In this document: in pieces, positions 1-6,260 of the stretch
How the letters are laid out: each line of letters starts with the position of its first letter
Numbering within the stretch: the stretch's first letter is position 1
DNA from: Clostridia bacterium
GTDB lineage: Bacteria; UBA6262; WVXT01
Assembly: GCA_030671905.1 (NCBI GenBank)
Contig: DAOVHK010000008.1
Location: 1 to 23,149 of the forward strand
Reading direction: 5' to 3'
DNA: 23,149 nt
Translations under genes and position numbers: made by a program
Notes under the pieces: generated by a model
Told to the model about the DNA's origin: nothing
The model's database searches: none
What the model saw: only the letters and a program-made list of their open reading frames with translations

Positions 1-531
1 AAGAGTGCCCAGAGGTTAGCATTCCATATATTGAAGAGTTCCCGGGCAGAGGCTAATGAATTAGCTCAAGCTATTCTCGCAGCAAAGGAGAATATGAAAA
101 GCTGTTCTGTTTGTGGCAATATCACTGATAGCGACCCTTGTTTGATATGTGATGATTCTACCAGAGATGGAAGTACCATCTGCGTCGTAGAACAGCCGCA
201 GGACATCTTCATTTTTGAAAAGATGGGAGAGTATAAAGGAACGTACCATGTGCTTATGGGTGCACTTTCTCCCCTTGATGGAGTTGGTCCTGACGATTTA
301 AAGATAAAGGAACTGGTCACAAGAATTGAACAGGACAAAATCAAAGAAGTGATAATTGCTACAAATCCGAATGTGGAAGGCGAAGCAACTGCTGCTTATC
401 TCTCGAAACTCATCAGGCCTCTCGGAGTCAAGATGACCCAACTGGCGCAGGGAATGCCTATGGGCAGCGACCTGGAGTATGCCGATGAAGTCACCCTGGC
501 CAAAGCCCTGGAAGGCAGGCGAGAAGTCTGA
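1..531 (+). CDS. recR: Recombination protein RecR, 5'-truncated by the window edge
   Basis: RecR works with RecF/RecO in loading RecA at gaps in the cytoplasm. The frame is open from base 1 and reads KSAQRLAFHIL before the TTG at 31, which matches the conserved RecR N-terminal region (KSAQRLAFHLL), so the gene starts upstream of the window. The 176 visible residues lack only about 20-25 of the usual ~200. A four-cysteine zinc motif (CxxC at 35/38, CxxC at 47/50) is followed by the Toprim domain, with VVEQPQD, DGVGPDDL and ATNPNVEGEATA. The C-terminal signature DLEYADEVTLAKALEGRR is present. A gap of 116 bp precedes the next gene. The TTG at 31 is not a real start. Confidence 0.97.
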   Translation, partial: KSAQRLAFHILKSSRAEANELAQAILAAKENMKSCSVCGNITDSDPCLICDDSTRDGSTICVVEQPQDIFIFEKMGEYKGTYHVLMGALSPLDGVGPDDLKIKELVTRIEQDKIKEVIIATNPNVEGEATAAYLSKLIRPLGVKMTQLAQGMPMGSDLEYADEVTLAKALEGRREV

Positions 532-647
532 AATTATAATTCCTTTCCTTTCAGTAGTTTTCAACCACACCCTTCTTTTTACCATCTAAAAATTTGAAAG
601 CAGATTTGTAAGTGCGGCTTTAACCGTGAAAATAGAGGAGGTCGAAA

Positions 648-1226
648 ATGAAAAAAATTCTTGGCATTGCGGGAAGTCCCCGGAAGGGAGGTAATACTCA
701 CATTTTAGTCTCTGAAATTTTGAGAGGTGCCAAAAAAGCGGGCGCCAGGACAGAGCTAATTTCTCTCAGCAACTTGAGAATTAAGGAGTGTGATGCATGC
801 TATACCTGCTGGGATACCGAGGTCTGTAGAATTAATGATGGAATGAAGCGAATTTATAAGAAACTTATAGATAGTGACTGTATAGTTTTGGGCACTCCTA
901 TGTACTGGTTTGGATCGAGCGTTTCCATGAAAGCCCTTATAGACAGGTTGCTCTATTTCGACTCTTCAAAAAACAAGGATAAGATAAAGGGGAAAGGGGT
1001 TGTTTTAGCTATAGCCTTTGCAGGAGATGACCCCAACACTGCAAATCCTCTTTTGAGAATGATAGAAATGAGCGCAAGATACCTGGGAATGAAGCTTAAA
1101 GGGAAAATACTCGCGCCTGGCGTGCTGGAAAAGGGCGCCATAAAGAAGAAAAAAAAGAAACTGAAAGAAGCTTTCAATATGGGACGCTCAATTATCCTCT
1201 CCCCTGTGGGGAGAGGAGTAAGGTGA
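648..1226 (+). CDS. NADPH-dependent FMN reductase / flavodoxin-fold iron-sulfur flavoprotein family
   Basis: A 192-residue cytoplasmic protein of the flavodoxin-like FMN reductase superfamily. The N-terminal GIAGSPRKGGNT (residues 6-17) is the FMN-phosphate loop, and GTPMYWFGSSVSMKALIDR (about 84-102) is the second flavin-contacting motif. A cysteine cluster CDACYTC (about 48-54) resembles the iron-sulfur or redox-cysteine region of this family. The start is set by AGGAGG at 636-641, 6 bases before ATG. The substrate and partner are unknown; it probably moves electrons in redox metabolism, which fits the adjacent por operon. The last ten residues (ILSPVGRGVR) are encoded by a palindromic repeat rather than by family sequence, so the natural C-terminus was probably near NMGRS. 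Confidence 0.85.
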   Translation: MKKILGIAGSPRKGGNTHILVSEILRGAKKAGARTELISLSNLRIKECDACYTCWDTEVCRINDGMKRIYKKLIDSDCIVLGTPMYWFGSSVSMKALIDRLLYFDSSKNKDKIKGKGVVLAIAFAGDDPNTANPLLRMIEMSARYLGMKLKGKILAPGVLEKGAIKKKKKKLKEAFNMGRSIILSPVGRGVR

Positions 1227-1230
1227 GGGG
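1196..1230. repeat. Dispersed palindromic repeat, copy 1
   Basis: CCTCTCCCC, loop TGT, GGGGAGAGG is a perfect 9-bp stem, followed by an AGTAAGGTGAGGGG tail. The same unit with a slightly different loop recurs at 3390-3424. This resembles a CTCTCCC/GGGAGAG repeat common in many bacterial genomes, which reads as PxLNPLPQGER on the reverse strand. Here it overlaps the 3' end of the flavoprotein gene and supplies its stop codon. Confidence 0.85.
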
Positions 1231-1236
1231 GAAATC

Positions 1237-1289
1237 TTTTTGACAAAGAGCATATTTTTTGCTAAAATTGGCTGGACTTTTGTCAAAAA
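1237..1289. promoter_or_regulatory. Inverted repeat spanning the por promoter
   Basis: TTTTTGACAAA (1237-1247) and its exact complement TTTGTCAAAAA (1279-1289) are 31 bp apart. The left arm contains the -35 hexamer and the right arm lies about 10 bases past the -10. This placement fits a paired operator, but no regulator is identified. Confidence 0.4.
1240..1268 (+). promoter_or_regulatory. Sigma-70-type promoter of the por operon
   Basis: TTGACA (1240-1245) and TAAAAT (1263-1268) are separated by 17 bp, a near-consensus vegetative promoter 41 bases before the porG start. Confidence 0.7.
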
Positions 1290-1308
1290 TCTATAAGGAG
1301 AAAAGAAA

Positions 1309-1881
1309 ATGGCAAAACTGATAGAGGTAAGATTCCATGGCCGGGGAGGGCAGGGAGCAAAGACAGCAGCCCAGCTTCTGGCAGAGACAGCCTTAGGTGG
1401 GGGGATGTACATTCAGGCATTTCCTGAATATGGTCCCGAAAGGGCAGGAGCACCTATGAAGGCTTTTACCCGCATCAGCGATGAGCCAATAAATCTCCAC
1501 TGTGGAGTAACCAGCCCGGGCGTGGTGGTAGTAATAGACTCCACAATTATGGAGTCAATCGATGTGGCTGAGGGACTGGGAGACGAAGGTATTCTCATTG
1601 TGAATACAGAAGAGAAGCCGGAAGCAGTTCGGCAGAAGATAAAGTTTAACAAAGGAAAAGTCTTTACTGTAAATGCTACTCAGATTTCCCTGGACATTCT
1701 GGGCAGGTCAATGCCTAATACCCCCATGCTGGGAGCATTGGTAAAGGCTACAGGAATCATAAAAGTGAAAGATCTGGAAGAGAAGCTAAAGAAGAAATTT
1801 CTGAAAAAGATTGGGGAGAAGGCAGTTAAGGGAAATATCGAAGCCATTGAGAGAGCTTATAAAGAAGTGGAATCTGGCTGA
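1309..1881 (+). CDS. porG: Pyruvate:ferredoxin oxidoreductase, gamma subunit
   Basis: Gamma subunit of a four-subunit 2-oxoacid:ferredoxin oxidoreductase, which converts pyruvate and CoA to acetyl-CoA and CO2 with electrons passed to ferredoxin in the cytoplasm. It is 190 residues, the usual length. The family signature FHGRGGQGAKTAA is at residues 9-21, followed by FPEYGPERAGAP, both typical of gamma subunits. The start is set by AAGGAG at 1295-1300, 8 bases before ATG. It is first of four co-directional genes in the order G-D-A-B; porD follows after 18 bp. Gamma subunits alone do not distinguish pyruvate from other 2-oxoacids; the alpha subunit makes pyruvate the best guess. Confidence 0.95.
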   Translation: MAKLIEVRFHGRGGQGAKTAAQLLAETALGGGMYIQAFPEYGPERAGAPMKAFTRISDEPINLHCGVTSPGVVVVIDSTIMESIDVAEGLGDEGILIVNTEEKPEAVRQKIKFNKGKVFTVNATQISLDILGRSMPNTPMLGALVKATGIIKVKDLEEKLKKKFLKKIGEKAVKGNIEAIERAYKEVESG

Positions 1882-1899
1882 TTTTTATAGGGAGGATTT

Positions 1900-2175
1900 A
1901 TGAAAGAGAAAGGCTGGAAGGATATACCGATTGCTGGATTAATCGTTGAGGCAGGAAATGCTAAAGAATATAAGACAGGTGACTGGAGGACTTTCAAGCC
2001 AGTGAGGGATGTAGAGAAATGCACAAACTGTCTCACCTGCTGGATATATTGTCCCGATTCATCAATCCTCGTATCCGGGGACAAGATGACTGGATTCGAT
2101 TACGACCACTGTAAGGGCTGTAGTATTTGCGCCCAGATATGCCCTGTTAAGTGCATTGAGATGGTCAAGGAATAA
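1900..2175 (+). CDS. porD: Pyruvate:ferredoxin oxidoreductase, delta (ferredoxin) subunit
   Basis: A 91-residue ferredoxin-like subunit carrying two [4Fe-4S] clusters that relay electrons from the TPP-containing beta subunit to external ferredoxin. Cysteines 41/44/47/51 (CTNCLTCWIYCP) and 71/74/77/81 (CKGCSICAQICP) form the two CxxCxxCxxxC motifs. The N-terminal 40 residues, including the GDWRTFKP segment, are the usual delta-subunit extension. GGAGG at 1892-1896 precedes the ATG. Neighbours are 18 and 19 bp away, so it is translated within the same operon. Confidence 0.96.
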   Translation: MKEKGWKDIPIAGLIVEAGNAKEYKTGDWRTFKPVRDVEKCTNCLTCWIYCPDSSILVSGDKMTGFDYDHCKGCSICAQICPVKCIEMVKE

Positions 2176-2194
2176 TATTACTGGAGGATAAATA

Positions 2195-3376
2195 ATGAAA
2201 GATAAATTAGCTCTGACAGGAAACGAAGCAGTAGCCCATGCAATGCGCCAGATAAATCCGGATGTGTTAGCAGCCTATCCCATTACTCCCCAGACAGAGA
2301 TTGTGATGGCATTTTCCCGGTTCGTTGCTGATGGAGTAGTGGATACAGAAATGGTTCCTGTGGAATCGGAACATAGTGCAATGAGCGCCTGTGTGGGAGC
2401 ATCTGCCTCTGGAGTGAGGACGATGACAGCCACATGTTCTCAAGGTCTGGCGTTGATGTGGGAGATAGTCTATATAGCCTCTTCTTTGAGGCTTCCCATC
2501 GTAATGCCTGTGGTAAATCGTGCTCTTTCAGCACCAATAAACATTCACTGCGACCATTCAGATTCTATGGGAGCCAGAGATTCCGGCTGGATACAGATAT
2601 ATTGCGAGAATGGACAAGAAGCGTATGAGTCGACCATTTTGGCAGTGAGGATTGCCGAAGAAGAGAAGATACTTCTCCCGGTTATGGTATGCCTTGATGG
2701 ATTCATAACCAGCCATGCGGTGGAAAGGATTCAGCTTCTGGAAGATAAGGTAGTAAAAGATTGGGTAAGTGAGAGAAAAACAAAATACTCCCTTTTAGAT
2801 GTTGAAAATCCTCTCACCTATGGACCGCTCCATTTACAGGACTACTATTTTGAGAGCAAAAGGCAAGAGGCAGAAGCAATGAGAAATGCCTACTCAGCAA
2901 TACCCAAGGTGGTAGATAAGTTTGAAAAGCTCACAGGAAAGAGGTACGACTACTTAGAAGAGTATAAGATGGATGGTGCTGAACTGGCAGTTCTTTGTCT
3001 TAGCTCCACCTACGGCACAGCCAAAACAGCGGTTGACCGCCTGCGGGCAAAAGGGGTAAAAGCAGGTATGGTAAAATTGAGATTCTTCCGTCCTTTTCCG
3101 GCAAAAGAGGTTGTAAACGCACTTTCTAAAGCAAAGGCAGTAGCCATACTTGATAGAAGCGACACATTCAGCAATCAGGGCGGACCAGTTTTCAATGAGA
3201 TAAGGTCAGCTTTCTATGAGAAAAAAGATAAACCTTTTATAATAAACCATATTTACGGGCTCGGAGGAAGAGACATCAACGTTGAGGATATAGAAAAAGT
3301 CTACACAGACCTGGAAGAGATTCTTAAACAAAAAAAAGTCGAAACCCTGGTAAACTATCTCGGCGTAAGAGAATAA
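2195..3376 (+). CDS. porA: Pyruvate:ferredoxin oxidoreductase, alpha subunit
   Basis: A 393-residue alpha subunit, full length for the four-subunit type. It supplies the pyrimidine-binding side of the TPP site and the CoA-binding domain. Motifs: AYPITPQTEI near residue 28, then VESEHSAMSACVGAS and TCSQGLALMWEIVYIAS. NRALSAPINIHCDHSD followed by ARDSGWIQIY is close to the stretch typical of pyruvate enzymes, which favours pyruvate over branched-chain or 2-oxoglutarate substrates. GGAG at 2183-2186 precedes the ATG. A palindromic repeat (3390-3424) sits between it and porB and was probably inserted without breaking the operon. Confidence 0.96.
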   Translation: MKDKLALTGNEAVAHAMRQINPDVLAAYPITPQTEIVMAFSRFVADGVVDTEMVPVESEHSAMSACVGASASGVRTMTATCSQGLALMWEIVYIASSLRLPIVMPVVNRALSAPINIHCDHSDSMGARDSGWIQIYCENGQEAYESTILAVRIAEEEKILLPVMVCLDGFITSHAVERIQLLEDKVVKDWVSERKTKYSLLDVENPLTYGPLHLQDYYFESKRQEAEAMRNAYSAIPKVVDKFEKLTGKRYDYLEEYKMDGAELAVLCLSSTYGTAKTAVDRLRAKGVKAGMVKLRFFRPFPAKEVVNALSKAKAVAILDRSDTFSNQGGPVFNEIRSAFYEKKDKPFIINHIYGLGGRDINVEDIEKVYTDLEEILKQKKVETLVNYLGVRE

Positions 3377-3389
3377 TTGATGAAATTTT

Positions 3390-3424
3390 CCTCTCCCCTT
3401 GTGGGAGAGGATTAAGGTGAGGGG
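3390..3424. repeat. Dispersed palindromic repeat, copy 2
   Basis: CCTCTCCC, loop CTTGT, GGGAGAGG, followed by ATTAAGGTGAGGGG, matches the unit at 1196-1230. It occupies most of the 68-bp porA-porB spacer, the only wide gap in the operon, and leaves an intact GGAGG ribosome site at 3434-3438 for porB. Confidence 0.85.
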
Positions 3425-3444
3425 AATATAATCGGAGGAATATA

Positions 3445-4377
3445 ATGGCAACTCTCAAAGAATTAGTAAAAAGACCAGAAGTTCTAACCGGAGGCCATCG
3501 TCTCTGTGCAGGCTGTGGCGCATCCATTGCTGTCCGGCAGGTCCTTCTGGGAACTGAACACCCTGTTGTTGTGGGATGCTCTACAGGGTGTGTGGAAGTA
3601 GCCACAACAATCTATCCATATACAGCCTGGAAGTCGTCTTTCATACACAATGCCTTTGAAAACGTGGCTGCCACAATAAGCGGCGTGGAGACCGCCTATC
3701 GGGCTCTTAAAAAGAAAGGAAAGATAAAGAAAGAGATAAAGTTTATCGCTTTTGGCGGCGATGGTGGCACATATGATATAGGATTACAGTCACTTTCCGG
3801 AGCTCTGGAAAGAGGTCACAATATGGTCTATGTCTGCTACGATAACGAAGCTTACATGAACACGGGCATCCAGCGCTCTGGCGCCACGCCCTGTGGTGCT
3901 TCCACAACCACTCAGCCAGCAGGCAAAGTGAAACCGGGCAAGGAGCAGTTTCGAAAAGACCTGACTTCAATAGTAGCAGCCCATCACATTCCCTATACAG
4001 CCCAGGCAGGAATATTCCACTGGAAAGACCTGGTCAACAAGGCAGAGAAAGCCTTCAAAGTTGATGGCCCGGCATTCCTTAACATCCTTGCTCCCTGTCA
4101 TCGGGGATGGCGCTATCCTATGGAAAAGACACTGGAGATCGCCAAATTGGCCATAGATACAGGATTTTGGCCTCTATTTGAAGTGGAGAATGGAGTGTGG
4201 AAGATAAACATTCGTCCCAAACAGAGAAAGCCAATTATTGAATGGATAAAGAGCCAGGGAAGATATAAGCATCTATTGAAAGAAGAGAATAAACATATTG
4301 TGGAGAGGATACAGAAGGAAATAGACGACTACTGGAAGTATCTGGAAGGCATGTGCAAAGCCACCCAACCTGAGTGA
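3445..4377 (+). CDS. porB: Pyruvate:ferredoxin oxidoreductase, beta subunit (TPP-binding)
   Basis: A 310-residue beta subunit that binds thiamine diphosphate and a proximal [4Fe-4S] cluster. Likely cluster ligands are C21 and C24 (CAGCGAS), C49 (GCVEV) and C218 (APCHRGW). The TPP/Mg motif starts at GGDGGTYDIG (residues 104-113) and ends near YDNEAYMNTG (N134). GATPCGASTT and a PGKEQFRKDL segment are typical of pyruvate-type beta subunits. It ends the operon; tRNA-Asn begins 8 bases after its stop codon on the same strand, so the two are probably co-transcribed. Confidence 0.96.
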   Translation: MATLKELVKRPEVLTGGHRLCAGCGASIAVRQVLLGTEHPVVVGCSTGCVEVATTIYPYTAWKSSFIHNAFENVAATISGVETAYRALKKKGKIKKEIKFIAFGGDGGTYDIGLQSLSGALERGHNMVYVCYDNEAYMNTGIQRSGATPCGASTTTQPAGKVKPGKEQFRKDLTSIVAAHHIPYTAQAGIFHWKDLVNKAEKAFKVDGPAFLNILAPCHRGWRYPMEKTLEIAKLAIDTGFWPLFEVENGVWKINIRPKQRKPIIEWIKSQGRYKHLLKEENKHIVERIQKEIDDYWKYLEGMCKATQPE

Positions 4378-4385
4378 CACTAGGT

Positions 4386-4460
4386 TCCCCGGTAGCTCAA
4401 CGGTGGAGCATCCGGCTGTTAACCGGAGGGTTGTTGGTTCGAATCCAACCCGGGGAGCCA
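4386..4460 (+). tRNA. tRNA-Asn (anticodon GTT), CCA encoded
   Basis: Full cloverleaf. The 7-bp acceptor is TCCCCGG (4386-4392) with CCGGGGA (4450-4456). The D-stem is GCTC/GAGC. The anticodon stem TCCGG/CCGGA carries the loop CTGTTAA with anticodon GTT (4418-4420). The T-stem is GTTGG/CCAAC with the loop TTCGAAT. Discriminator G4457 is followed by an encoded CCA (4458-4460). Its 3' end is the left boundary of the arsenic island. Confidence 0.97.
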
Positions 4461-4461
4461 T
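4451..4461 (+). other. Putative left attachment site (tRNA-Asn 3' end)
   Basis: CGGGGAGCCAT, including the encoded CCA of the tRNA, is identical to 9808-9818. Integration within the 3' end of a tRNA leaves the tRNA intact on one side and a short copy on the other, as seen here. Confidence 0.6.
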
Positions 4462-4465
4462 ATTG

Positions 4466-4487
4466 AAAATCCGAACTTTTTTCGGAT
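4466..4487. repeat. Island end repeat, left copy 1
   Basis: AAAATCCGAACTTTT (4466-4480) is the exact reverse complement of 9784-9798. ATCCGAA (4469-4475) also pairs with TTCGGAT (4481-4487) to make a local hairpin. The core ATCCGAACTTT occurs four times in the window, all at the island ends. Confidence 0.75.
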
Positions 4488-4491
4488 ATAG

Positions 4492-4522
4492 CCCCAGTTG
4501 CTCATCGTAGCTGGGGTTTTTT
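4492..4522 (+). terminator. Rho-independent terminator after tRNA-Asn
   Basis: CCCCAG (4492-4497) pairs with CTGGGG (4511-4516). The stem extends inward by four more pairs, two of them G-T, with the loop near 4502-4506, and is followed by six T residues. It would end the por-tRNA transcript, yet it lies inside the proposed island boundary. Confidence 0.8.
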
Positions 4523-4550
4523 ATGGGGGGAATGCGTGTTTTTTAGCAAA

Positions 4551-4620
4551 AAGTCAAAGTTCGGATTTTGTCTGAATTGACCCCCTTATTTAAATATCCG
4601 AACTTTTTTGTTCTTGACTT
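4551..4620. repeat. Island end repeats, left copies 2 and 3, in an inverted pair
   Basis: AAGTTCGGAT (4557-4566) faces ATCCGAACTT (4596-4605), and the flanks AAGTCAA (4551-4557) and TTGACTT (4614-4620) are also complementary. Both inner arms are copies of the island-end core. AAAGTTCGGATTTTG (4556-4570) is identical to 9785-9799 at the right end. This looks like an array of recombinase or arm-type binding sites; the protein is unknown. Confidence 0.65.
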
Positions 4621-4661
4621 CTTGTTTGGAAATGGTAAGATTTATATAACCGATTAGTTAT
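4614..4661 (+). promoter_or_regulatory. ars operon promoter with ArsR/SmtB-type operator
   Basis: TTGACT (4614-4619) and TAAGAT (4636-4641) are 16 bp apart. Immediately downstream, ATAAC (4646-4650), six bases, GTTAT (4657-4661) is an inverted repeat of the ATAA...TTAT type bound by ArsR/SmtB repressors. The position between the -10 and the arsR start fits autorepression. Confidence 0.6.
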
Positions 4662-4685
4662 TTGGTTGTGAAAGGGTGTTTATTT

Positions 4686-5027
4686 ATGAAAGATTTGGAT
4701 ACTATCTTTAAGGCGTTGGCTGATGTTAACAGGGTGAGGATTCTGAAACTTTTGGGCATTCGCAAGATGTGTGTCTGCGAACTTGCCTTTGTTCTCGAGG
4801 TTTCTCAGCCTGCTGTGTCGAAGCAGTTAAAGAAATTGGTGAGTGCTGGCCTTGTTGATTCCGAACAGGACGGGTTCTGGACTAATTATTTTGTCAGTCC
4901 AAAAAGCCTTTATGCAAAAAAGCTACTCGCTATGCTTGGTCAATGGCTGAATGATGAAAAAATGATGATTGATGATTTGAAGAAGGCAAAGAAAGCTAAC
5001 AGAAAAAAGCTCTGTTGCAGGAAATAA
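4686..5027 (+). CDS. arsR: ArsR-family arsenite-responsive repressor
   Basis: A 113-residue winged-helix repressor that would release DNA on binding As(III). The fold runs FKALADVNRVRILKLL, then the recognition helix QPAVSKQLKKLVSAGLV, then the wing EQDGFWTNYFV. C29-V-C31 (MCVCEL) matches the classic As(III)-binding CVC of E. coli-type ArsR at the start of the DNA-binding helix; a C110-C111 pair at the C-terminus could add a ligand. The ATG at 4686 is preferred over an upstream TTG at 4662, because the family starts near MKDLDTIFKALAD and AAAGGGTG lies 7 bases upstream. It is first gene of the ars operon and probably autoregulated through the ATAAC/GTTAT site. Confidence 0.93.
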   Translation: MKDLDTIFKALADVNRVRILKLLGIRKMCVCELAFVLEVSQPAVSKQLKKLVSAGLVDSEQDGFWTNYFVSPKSLYAKKLLAMLGQWLNDEKMMIDDLKKAKKANRKKLCCRK

Positions 5028-5045
5028 ATATTTTTTTTGCCAAAA

Positions 5046-5055
5046 TTATATAACC
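5046..5055 (+). promoter_or_regulatory. Second copy of the ars operator core
   Basis: TTATATAACC is identical to 4642-4651 in the arsR promoter/operator. Here it lies in the arsR-arsP gap, 22 bases before the probable arsP start. It lacks the second arm, so it may be a weak half-site or a chance match in AT-rich DNA. Confidence 0.35.
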
Positions 5056-5077
5056 AGATGGAAATATGGAGAGAGAA

Positions 5078-6247
5078 ATGAAGGAAAGAGACAAGTTTTT
5101 GTTGATGGCGGCGGCGTTTTTTGCATGCTTTTATTTGCCTGTCGAGCTTCTGCCATTCAGAAATCCTTTGTTTGAGTCATTAGCTCTTGTCAGGTGGTAT
5201 GCAAGGGAACATGTATTGTTGTGTCTTGTCCCTGCTTTTTTTATTGCTGGGGCGATTTCTGTTTTTGTGAGCCAGGCTTCTGTCATTAAGTATTTTGGTG
5301 CTGAGGCAAAGAAGATTGTTGCGTATAGCGTGGCTTCTGTTTCTGGAACTATTTTGGCGGTTTGTTCCTGCACGGTTCTTCCTCTGTTTTCGGGTATCTA
5401 CAAGAAGGGTGCTGGACTTGGGCCTGCTGTTGCGTTTCTGTATTCGGGGCCGGCAATTAATGTTTTGGCAATTATTATGACTGCTCGTATTTTGGGCTGG
5501 CAGCTGGGCGTTGCGAGAGCCGTAGGAGCCATTGTGTTTAGTGTGGTTGTTGGGCTTCTGATGCACATCATATTTCTTAAGGAAGAGCGGGAAAGGCAGG
5601 TCAGTGGAGAGTTCCAGTTCGGCGAAGAAGAGGAAATCCGTCCTCTTTGGAAGAATGGCTTGTATTTTTTCTCTATGGTTGCAGTCCTTGTTTTTGCTAA
5701 TTGGGGAAAGCCTCAGGAAGGCGATACGGGCTTGTGGGCAATCATTTTTGGTTCTAAATGGATGATTACGCTTATTTTCCTTTCCCTTCTTGGCATCATG
5801 TTACTTCGGTGGTTTAAGAAAAGCGAGCTTAAAAAATGGACTGGTTCATCGTGGGGTTTTGCAAAGCAGATTATGCCTCTTCTTCTTGCAGGCGTTCTTG
5901 TGGCTGGCCTTCTTTTGGGAAGACCAGGACAGGAAGGCTTGATCCCTTCGGTGTTTATCGAGAGGCTTGTCGGAGGAAACTCTTTGTTTGCTAACTTTTT
6001 TGCGTCAATTGTCGGGGCATTTATGTATTTTGCAACGCTTACAGAAGTGCCTATTTTGCAGGGCTTGATTGGTTCTGGAATGGGAAAAGGGCCAGCTCTT
6101 GCGTTACTGCTTGCTGGGCCTGCCCTTAGCTTGCCAAACATGCTTGTTATTCGTGGAGTTATCGGGACTAAAAAAACAATTGTTTATGTAATCCTTGTCG
6201 TTGTTATGGCAACGATAAGCGGAATTATTTTTGGAGCTATAGCCTAA
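5078..6247 (+). CDS. arsP: ArsP-like permease (ArsP_1/DUF318 family)
   Basis: A polytopic inner-membrane protein of about 389 residues. The hallmark segment AVCSCTVLPLFSGIYKKG, followed by GPAVAFLYSGPAINVLAI, matches the CSC-x-PLF and SGPAIN regions of the ArsP_1 permease family. The C-terminal half repeats the pattern (FATLTEVPILQGLIGSG, LALLLAGPALSLPNML), indicating the inverted-repeat build of the family. Studied ArsP proteins export trivalent methylated or aromatic arsenicals, and the arsM gene directly downstream would supply such a substrate. GGAG at 5068-5071 favours the ATG at 5078; an in-frame ATG at 5066 lacks a good ribosome site. Family members in other contexts have unknown substrates, so arsenic specificity rests on context. 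Confidence 0.82.
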   Translation: MKERDKFLLMAAAFFACFYLPVELLPFRNPLFESLALVRWYAREHVLLCLVPAFFIAGAISVFVSQASVIKYFGAEAKKIVAYSVASVSGTILAVCSCTVLPLFSGIYKKGAGLGPAVAFLYSGPAINVLAIIMTARILGWQLGVARAVGAIVFSVVVGLLMHIIFLKEERERQVSGEFQFGEEEEIRPLWKNGLYFFSMVAVLVFANWGKPQEGDTGLWAIIFGSKWMITLIFLSLLGIMLLRWFKKSELKKWTGSSWGFAKQIMPLLLAGVLVAGLLLGRPGQEGLIPSVFIERLVGGNSLFANFFASIVGAFMYFATLTEVPILQGLIGSGMGKGPALALLLAGPALSLPNMLVIRGVIGTKKTIVYVILVVVMATISGIIFGAIA

Positions 6248-6260
6248 TCGGGAGGAGAAA

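Noticed and set aside
31..33. TTG as the start of recR
   Set aside because: The frame continues upstream with conserved RecR residues to base 1, so the gene is cut by the window edge.
3324..3605. Reverse-strand frame containing HLNPLPQGER
   Set aside because: It reads through the palindromic repeat and antisense porB; the same false motif arises from the repeat at 1196-1230 (frame 953-1246).
4273..4461. Reverse-strand reading frame giving RVGFEPTTLRLTAGCSTVELPG
   Set aside because: It is the antisense translation of tRNA-Asn plus porB, a well-known false protein in databases.
5180..5566. 128-codon reverse-strand frame over the ArsP-like gene
   Set aside because: Composition (Asn, Arg and Lys rich) is that expected from antisense of a hydrophobic membrane protein.
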